Positions 59,016-64,000 of a stretch of DNA of 64,000 bases are shown here, one piece after another (within the stretch, counting starts at the first letter, position 1; the number at the start of each line of letters is the position of its first letter). The position numbers and the translations under genes are program-made. The stretch comes from Lacticaseibacillus daqingensis (GTDB taxonomy: Bacteria; Bacillota; Bacilli; Lactobacillales; Lactobacillaceae). The stretch lies in the NCBI RefSeq assembly GCF_003946115.1, contig NZ_RHOH01000003.1, forward strand, positions 62,001 to 126,000, in the 5' to 3' direction. Under the pieces are notes generated by a model, which was not told the DNA's origin, made no database searches, and worked only from the letters and a program-made list of their open reading frames with translations.

Positions 59016-59169
59016 CCCGCTAAGCCCGCGCCACTTCGCTCTGGTTCGTCGAGCTATGTGACGCCACGCGGGAGCGGCTAGCTACGCACAAGCACTCGGG
59101 CCTAAGTTCGGGCCCAAGCACTTGCGCTAGGCTACCCGTCCCGCTAAGCCCGCGCCACTTCGCTCTGGT
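59016..59169 (-). repeat. Structured repeat between binding-protein and permease genes
   Basis: Two identical 30-base direct repeats (59016-59045 and 59140-59169, starting CCCGCTAAGCCCGCGCCACT) flank a hairpin. That hairpin has stem GGGCC/GGCCC (59098-59102, 59111-59115), minus-strand loop CGAACTTA, an inner stem GCGCAAG/CTTGTGC (one G-U on the minus strand) and an outer stem TCCCGC/GCGGGA (59068-59073, 59139-59144). Architecture and loop match 7382-7458, while the variable stems differ in a compensatory way. It follows the binding-protein stop by only 5 bases. Confidence 0.75.
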
Positions 59170-59199
59170 CTTTGTCCTGGTCTTTGAAAGGAGATTTTC

Positions 59200-59904
59200 A
59201 TGTCCACCTGGCAGATCGTCACCAAATCGCTGCCCGACTTGCTCGTTGCGATGCTCAAATACACCATCCCCATCACGCTGATCTCCTTTGTGCTGGGGCT
59301 CATCCTCGCGCTCGCGGTCGCGTTGGTGCGCATCTCGCCCTCACGCAAACCCGGCATGCGGGCCCTCAAAGGCCTCAGCTGGTTTTACGTGTGGATCTTC
59401 CGGGGCACGCCGTTGCTCGTGCAGCTCTTTCTCGTGTTCTTCGGCCTGCCGTACCTCAAGGTCAACGGTCACGCGCTGCTTGAACTCAACGCGTGGACTG
59501 CCGGGATCATGACCTTCGCGCTCAACACCGGGGCCTACGCCAGTGAAACCATTCGCGCCGCCATTCTCTCCGTGCCCACCACCCAATGGGAGGCCGCTAA
59601 GGCACTGGGGATGAAAAAGTCACTCGTGCTGCGCCTGGTCGTCTTGCCTCAGGCCGTGCGCATCGCGCTGCCACCGCTGTCCAACAGCTTCATCAGCCTG
59701 ATCAAAGACACCAGCCTGGCCAGCGGGATCACCATCATCGAGATGTTCCAGGTGAGCCAACAGTTCGCCGCGCTGTACTACAACCCGCTCGTGTCTTACA
59801 CGCTGGTTGCCGTGCTGTACCTGCTTTTGACCACGGTGCTGACCGGGGTGCAAGCGTGGTTGGAGAAACGGACCAGCCGTTACCTGAGCCCTACTGGTGC
59901 TTAA
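59200..59904 (+). CDS. Amino-acid (cystine-type) ABC transporter permease
   Basis: The protein is 234 residues, after GAAAGGAG. Five to six helices and the His/Glu/Gln-type permease features are visible: FRGTPLLVQLFLVFFGLP (about 67-84) and the EAA loop EAAKALGMKKSLVLRLVVLPQA (about 143-164) that contacts the ATPase. It pairs with the lipoprotein at 58219. The ATP-binding subunit is missing from this locus and must be supplied elsewhere. A strong terminator follows. Confidence 0.92.
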   Translation: MSTWQIVTKSLPDLLVAMLKYTIPITLISFVLGLILALAVALVRISPSRKPGMRALKGLSWFYVWIFRGTPLLVQLFLVFFGLPYLKVNGHALLELNAWTAGIMTFALNTGAYASETIRAAILSVPTTQWEAAKALGMKKSLVLRLVVLPQAVRIALPPLSNSFISLIKDTSLASGITIIEMFQVSQQFAALYYNPLVSYTLVAVLYLLLTTVLTGVQAWLEKRTSRYLSPTGA

Positions 59905-59908
59905 TCTA

Positions 59909-59945
59909 AAAGCGTCGTCCAATTTTTCGGACGACGCTTTTTTCT
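59909..59945 (+). terminator. Intrinsic terminator after permease gene
   Basis: AAAGCGTCGTCC / GGACGACGCTTT perfect stem, 8-base loop, then T6. Confidence 0.92.
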
Positions 59946-59982
59946 ATGGTATTAAGTCCGATGACGGTGCGCGCCAGAAACC

Positions 59983-61167
59983 TCATGCAACCATTCTGCG
60001 TTGTCGCCACTGAACACCGGCGATGAGCAGTGCCAGTCCGACTGTCCAAGCCAAACACGTCAACACGCCGGTTTGCGTTTGCAGTGCGACGTTATCGGTC
60101 AAGAACGCGGTTTCTCCTAACGCAATTCCGGCTTGCTTGAAGTAGGTCAGCGGCAACCACGTGATCGGTGGCGTAATCAGAAACAGGGCGACCAGCAACG
60201 CACTCCCCACGGCCGTCAGCCATCCATTGGCGATCAGGCTCGCAAGTAGCAGTGTTGCGGCAGTAATGACGGCCGCCAGGGCCACGGTCAGCACCGTTGC
60301 GCGACCGATCACCTGCCCCACATCGATGAACCCTGACGCAAACTGATCAAACGGTGCATTGTACACATAGCCATCCAGCGGCAACCGCAACGCCCCAAAG
60401 CCTTCGCGTAGCCCCACAACGCCTGTGATGAGTGCCAGCGGCAGCAGGGTGAAGCCGACGAGCCGGCAAAACAGCAGGCCGCCTTGCAGCAACACCTGCG
60501 CGACGGTGGACTGACCTTGTAGCCGCAACCAATCACTGTGCGCCCGACCGCGCCCCAGCTCACTGGCAAAATTGCCGCCAAACAACAGCGTGGCAAGCAA
60601 CAGCAGGTACGCCGGTGCGTTTTGCCGAATCAACCACACCAGGTAATCGAACCCCTGCACCGCAAATTGCGGCGACCACCGCCGCACCGTTTGCTGGTCA
60701 ATTTTCGGCATGGCGGCCAGTTCTTGGTCGGTGAAGGTCATGCTAAACGGATAAGGGCCAGTTAGGCCGCGCGCCTCGATCAGCCGGCCACGCTCGTACG
60801 CCCGTAGCATCTGCGACTGAAACCCATACCAGCCGGTCGCACCGGTGAGATCTGCCGCATTGCGCAGGCTGATGCCTAGGTTATCTGGGGTCTGCGCACG
60901 CTTGCCCGACGTGATCCCGAGCGTGGTCACATACCAACGGTTATAGGTGCGCGCAGAGCTGGCCAGCGCTTGTTGTTCCGGCACGAACCATTCATTGCGC
61001 TTGACCATTTCGGTGACCGACTGCCGATAGCGCACTAAGAAGCGTTGCTGGGCCGCTTTTTGCTGACTGGCACCAAACACGCCGACCCCAACGATCACCA
61101 ACACCAGCGGCCAAAGCCACCACCGGGCATGTTGCTTCCGCCACTCAAAGCGAATCCAAGTCCCCAT
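59983..61167 (-). CDS. ABC-2-like permease (394 aa), second exporter
   Basis: It starts MGTWIRFEWRKQHARWWLW. One N-terminal helix (LVLVIVGVGVFGASQ), an outer domain of about 140 residues (QQRFLVRYRQSVTEMVKRNEW ...), then about six helices. Layout and start resemble the permeases at 33743-39209 and the adjacent gene at 61171, pointing to a common origin. It is last in a three-gene operon ATPase-permease-permease, 3 bases after its neighbour. The cargo is unknown; peptide export or self-protection is plausible given the Rgg neighbour. Confidence 0.8.
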   Translation of the reverse strand: MGTWIRFEWRKQHARWWLWPLVLVIVGVGVFGASQQKAAQQRFLVRYRQSVTEMVKRNEWFVPEQQALASSARTYNRWYVTTLGITSGKRAQTPDNLGISLRNAADLTGATGWYGFQSQMLRAYERGRLIEARGLTGPYPFSMTFTDQELAAMPKIDQQTVRRWSPQFAVQGFDYLVWLIRQNAPAYLLLLATLLFGGNFASELGRGRAHSDWLRLQGQSTVAQVLLQGGLLFCRLVGFTLLPLALITGVVGLREGFGALRLPLDGYVYNAPFDQFASGFIDVGQVIGRATVLTVALAAVITAATLLLASLIANGWLTAVGSALLVALFLITPPITWLPLTYFKQAGIALGETAFLTDNVALQTQTGVLTCLAWTVGLALLIAGVQWRQRRMVA

Positions 61168-61170
61168 GAC

Positions 61171-62070
61171 CTACCCCCTTCGCCAGTGTGCGCCGAACGC
61201 CACCAGCCCCATCATCAGTGCGGCGCCACACCCAAACGTGACAAGCGACCGGCCGAGTTCACTCACCAGCTGAAGCAGCGGGGCCACTTCACCCGGCGCG
61301 TGGGTCAGCCAACCTGCCGTGCCGCCGATCAACGGCTGACCCAGCCCAAGGGCTAATCCCATTGCCACCCCCAGTGAAAGGCCAAGCAAAAGCAGCCACA
61401 GTCCCATCACGGCCAGCCAGTGTGTCACCGGCCACCCCCAGCGGTTCGGCAGGTTCAACTGCATCCAGTCGTGCTGCGGGCTTAATTGCGGGAATCCCCA
61501 CGCACTGATCACCAGCAGGACCGCGATCGTGCTCGCAAGCGGCGTGGCCAGAAGCGTCAGCCAATCGACCACAAAATTCGGTGCGCGCGTGGCACTGCCA
61601 GATTGCTCAATGCCCAATCCCTGCTGTAAGCACGCACGGTCCTGGCGCAGTTGCGTCTGGGTGGCGGCCGGGACCACGGCCTTCAGGTTCCCGATCCCCA
61701 CAACTTCACGAAGTGCCACCGGCACTGGACTGAGCTCCAGCTCGGCCTGGCGAATGCGCGCCTGCAAAAACGCGCGGTTGTTTCGCTGACGCAAGGCCCG
61801 CTGCTGACGGGTCAATTGCGTCTGCAACTGCGCAGCGGCCTGCATGGCCGGATCACGCACGGTCGGTGGCAGCTCACGCCACATCGCAGTCTGCACCGCG
61901 AGCCCCTTTTGGCGTGCCGTCAGCGCCGCTTGCATCGTGTGGCGCAGCTGCGCCTGACGCACCGTTGTCAGCCCAAACACTGCGCCACACAGCAACACCA
62001 GCGTCAGCGCGAGCCCCCACGCCAGCCGGCTGGCCCAAAGTCGGCGCCACTCGAACCTAAGGACTGTCAT
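61171..62070 (-). CDS. ABC-2-like permease (299 aa), second exporter
   Basis: It starts MTVLRFEWRRLWASRLAWG, paralogous in its first residues to MGTWIRFEWRKQ of the next gene. One helix, an outer helical domain of about 130 residues rich in Arg and Gln (HTMQAALTARQKGL, LQTQLTRQQRALRQR), and four to five helices. The start codon overlaps the ATPase stop by 4 bases. Shorter than the partner, so the two probably form an asymmetric channel. Confidence 0.8.
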   Translation of the reverse strand: MTVLRFEWRRLWASRLAWGLALTLVLLCGAVFGLTTVRQAQLRHTMQAALTARQKGLAVQTAMWRELPPTVRDPAMQAAAQLQTQLTRQQRALRQRNNRAFLQARIRQAELELSPVPVALREVVGIGNLKAVVPAATQTQLRQDRACLQQGLGIEQSGSATRAPNFVVDWLTLLATPLASTIAVLLVISAWGFPQLSPQHDWMQLNLPNRWGWPVTHWLAVMGLWLLLLGLSLGVAMGLALGLGQPLIGGTAGWLTHAPGEVAPLLQLVSELGRSLVTFGCGAALMMGLVAFGAHWRRG

Positions 62071-62750
62071 TCCACTGCCTCGTACAGCTCGGCGTACCGC
62101 GTTGCCGCCGCCTGCTCGGAACTGACAACTTCATGCTGCAACTGCTGATCGTGCAAGAACCAGATGTCCTGTGTGACCCGGCTTAGCTCGGGCAGGTTGT
62201 GCGATGACACCAACACCGTTTTACCTTGGCTTGCCTGCGCCAAAATGGCCTCGTGTACAAGGCGCAAGCAGGTCGGGTCAAGTCCATTCAGCGGCTCATC
62301 CAGTAAAATCAGCGGCGCATCGGTCACCAACGCCATCACCATCAACAGTCGCTGTTTCATCCCCAGCGAGTACTTGCGCACACGCCGGTCCAAAAACGCG
62401 CTGGCCTTCAGTTGCTCGGCCACAGCGGCGACGTGCGCCTGATCCAGATGATGGGTCGCCGCAACAAAATCCAGGTGCGCCCGACCGGTCAGATAAGGAT
62501 ATAGCACCCGATTATCCTGCAAGTAGGCCACCTGTTTGAACACTTGGCGCGTGGTGTTGGGCTGTCCGTCAATCGTGATGGTGCCCGATTGCGGCCGCAG
62601 CAGTCCCGCGATCAGGTTCAGCAGTGTCGACTTCCCACTACCGTTGGGTGCCACCAGCCCAAAGACGCCAGGTGTCAGTAATTGCATCTGCGCGTGTGCG
62701 AACACGCTTTGGCGGTGAAATTTAAAACTTAAATCCTCAATGGTTAGCAT
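62067..62750 (-). CDS. ABC exporter ATP-binding protein (second exporter)
   Basis: This 227-residue ATPase has Walker A APNGSGKST (about 35-43), Q-loop VAYLQDNRV, signature YSLGMKQRL (about 129-137), Walker B PLILLDEPLNGLD and H-loop SSHNLPEL. The signature YSLGMKQRL is identical to that of the ATPase at 33743, and the two exporters appear related. First gene of the operon, transcribed away from the Rgg-like regulator, with about 235 bases between the starts. Confidence 0.93.
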   Translation of the reverse strand: MLTIEDLSFKFHRQSVFAHAQMQLLTPGVFGLVAPNGSGKSTLLNLIAGLLRPQSGTITIDGQPNTTRQVFKQVAYLQDNRVLYPYLTGRAHLDFVAATHHLDQAHVAAVAEQLKASAFLDRRVRKYSLGMKQRLLMVMALVTDAPLILLDEPLNGLDPTCLRLVHEAILAQASQGKTVLVSSHNLPELSRVTQDIWFLHDQQLQHEVVSSEQAAATRYAELYEAVE

Positions 62751-62986
62751 ACCCCTGCCCTCATTCCATGCGTCGCGATGGCCCGCTCAATGAATTGGTC
62801 GTGCATCACGCTGGCTTGATGTTGACCTGCCCTCACGCGCACCGATCAGTTTCGCTTGCTGACAATTTATCTTCTTTACAGAATATTATCATAACAACGT
62901 CCTTTTAGGTTGGTGAGTTGACTATTTGCAACTGGTTGGTCAAAATTAGATTTGAATTTAATCCGATCAAGAAGGACCGAAAGCGT

Positions 62987-64000
62987 ATGAGTCCAAAGTT
63001 GAATCAATCAACACCGCAAACCTATGGCGAATTTTTCCGCCAGATCCGGACCGATCGTCACCTGCTCATGAAAGAGGTCAGCGGAGACATCACGCTTGGA
63101 ACGGTCTCTCGGTTCGAGCAGGGCAAAGTGGGCATTTCACTGGAGAACTTTCTGACACTGTTACGCAATGTCAATATGGACATCGAAGAGTTCTTTAGTC
63201 GCTACCACGCCCAGCAACCCAATGCGACCTCACAGAGAACCGAGTATGAGTTCAAGCTTCAGTTGTTCCGGGTCACCCTCGATGAAAGTGACCGTGCGGC
63301 ACAGCAGATGCTCAAGGACTGGCAAATCCGCGCAACGCAATCGGGGACCTTGATCGATCATCTCCGCACCATTATCATCAAGGCCTTCATCCTCGACATC
63401 CACAATGACTCAAGCGCCCGGCTAACTGAGGCAGACTCATTGGCCGTGCAAACCTATCTGGTACGCACAGAAGTCTGGTACGACTTCGAGTTCGCCCTTT
63501 ATATTGATACCATCGCCTTTTTAGCCCCGGCCGTTCAAGCGGACTTGCAACGCAAGATGATGACTGGCTTTTTTGCCAAACACAATACGCCGCACTCGCG
63601 GATTTTATTCGTACAAGCGCTTTTCAATACGATGATTGCCTCGCTCAACGCGCGTGACTTCACCACCGCCCGGCAACTGATCGCACTGATCGAGGTCAAG
63701 CAGCTACCCGCCAACGCATTTTATCTCAGCGCTCAGGTCCACCTGATTCAGCTCTTCCTCGCGGCGCAGGAGCGACCGGAAAAGCAACCGGCACTGGATC
63801 AGTTTGTTACGGCGCTGGACGCCATCTCGCCTCATTTTGCCCTCAAGGAGCGACGCTGGTTGGCGACGCTAGTTGGCCACGCTGACAGATTCACCGATAT
63901 CTTAGCGCGCCCACTCACCGTTTGCTCATTCTGTTATAATGAAGCCAGTTTGTTACGCATCACTCATTCCGACCACGCGTCACTTGCCGTGTCCACTAAC
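62987..64000 (+). CDS. Rgg/GadR/MutR-family regulator, 3'-truncated by window edge
   Basis: The frame is open from ATG 62987 (after GAAGGA) to the window end, 338 codons without a stop. The N-terminus is an XRE helix-turn-helix of Rgg type (YGEFFRQIRTDRHLLMKEVSGDITLGTVSRFEQGKVGISLENFLTLL, about 13-60), followed by a helical repeat domain that in Rgg proteins binds short peptides. Rgg proteins usually total 280-300 residues, so the open end is longer than expected. A TATAAT at about 63936 inside the frame may be a promoter for a following gene. It probably controls the divergent ABC exporter. Confidence 0.8.
   Translation, partial: MSPKLNQSTPQTYGEFFRQIRTDRHLLMKEVSGDITLGTVSRFEQGKVGISLENFLTLLRNVNMDIEEFFSRYHAQQPNATSQRTEYEFKLQLFRVTLDESDRAAQQMLKDWQIRATQSGTLIDHLRTIIIKAFILDIHNDSSARLTEADSLAVQTYLVRTEVWYDFEFALYIDTIAFLAPAVQADLQRKMMTGFFAKHNTPHSRILFVQALFNTMIASLNARDFTTARQLIALIEVKQLPANAFYLSAQVHLIQLFLAAQERPEKQPALDQFVTALDAISPHFALKERRWLATLVGHADRFTDILARPLTVCSFCYNEASLLRITHSDHASLAVSTN

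Noticed and set aside
62744-62806. A 20-residue ORF (starting MHDQFIERAI) just before the exporter ATPase, as a possible Rgg pheromone
   Set aside because: It is not hydrophobic, has no ribosome site, and lacks features of short hydrophobic pheromones.

Overview
The window looks like chromosomal DNA of a GC-rich lactobacillus (Lactobacillaceae, Bacillota). The evidence is strong AGGAGG ribosome sites, T-box leaders, a mannose-family PTS, LuxS, Zur, BioY, an Rgg-type regulator, many small membrane proteins and intrinsic terminators after almost every gene. Most of the window is GC-rich. A few AT-richer patches stand out: 1-2450 (PTS and its regulator), 7550-8085 (non-coding), 32674-33540 (rhomboid-like gene) and the last 1.2 kb. 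I see no tRNA, rRNA, CRISPR array, complete insertion sequence or prophage.

Layout. 1-2200: sugar PTS (EIIA, EIIB, partial EIIC) with a divergent GntR/UTRA regulator and two matching operator-like sites. 2466-6778: zur, a guanylate-kinase paralogue, a secreted NlpC/P60 hydrolase, a small protein, and tyrS behind a tyrosine T-box. 7058-8087: no protein genes, but a repeat cluster and a strong candidate for a large structured RNA of about 500 nt (own promoter, cre-like site, end-to-end pairing, terminator). 8088-19849: phosphoesterase, pyrimidine phosphorylase and adenosine deaminase around a shared regulatory region, an amino-acid permease, acetyltransferase, EamA exporter, 3-methyladenine glycosylase, a Usp protein, an XRE regulator and a tyrosine phosphatase. 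20553-33387: bioY, a methyltransferase, a PadR-regulated membrane protein, a PARG-like protein, a CorC-type protein, a lipase-like protein, an MFS exporter with its DUF4811 partner, a MacB-like ABC pair and a rhomboid-like protein. 33743-39209: an ABC exporter with one ATPase and two duplicated permease pairs. 39401-45287: an MFS exporter behind an attenuator-like leader, two candidate small RNAs, a Cof phosphatase, and a methionine T-box controlling a MetE-like methyltransferase plus luxS. 45430-58065: mostly small regulators and membrane proteins, a proton antiporter, a CtpE-like P-type ATPase and a second Usp. 58219-64000: a cystine-type binding protein and permease, then a second ABC exporter divergent from an Rgg-like regulator.

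How it fits together. Three themes recur. (1) RNA-based control: two T-boxes, an attenuator-like leader, candidate small RNAs and a large RNA. (2) ABC export systems built from paralogous permeases and associated with Rgg, PadR or no regulator. (3) Structured intergenic repeats: at least four hairpin elements share an apical loop of the form CCNGNACTTAGG while their stems differ by compensatory changes, and a second family includes a MITE-like copy with 17-bp terminal inverted repeats. The large RNA and the loop-sharing repeats are the most novel features. They are inferred from sequence and pairing only and have not been tested against any database.
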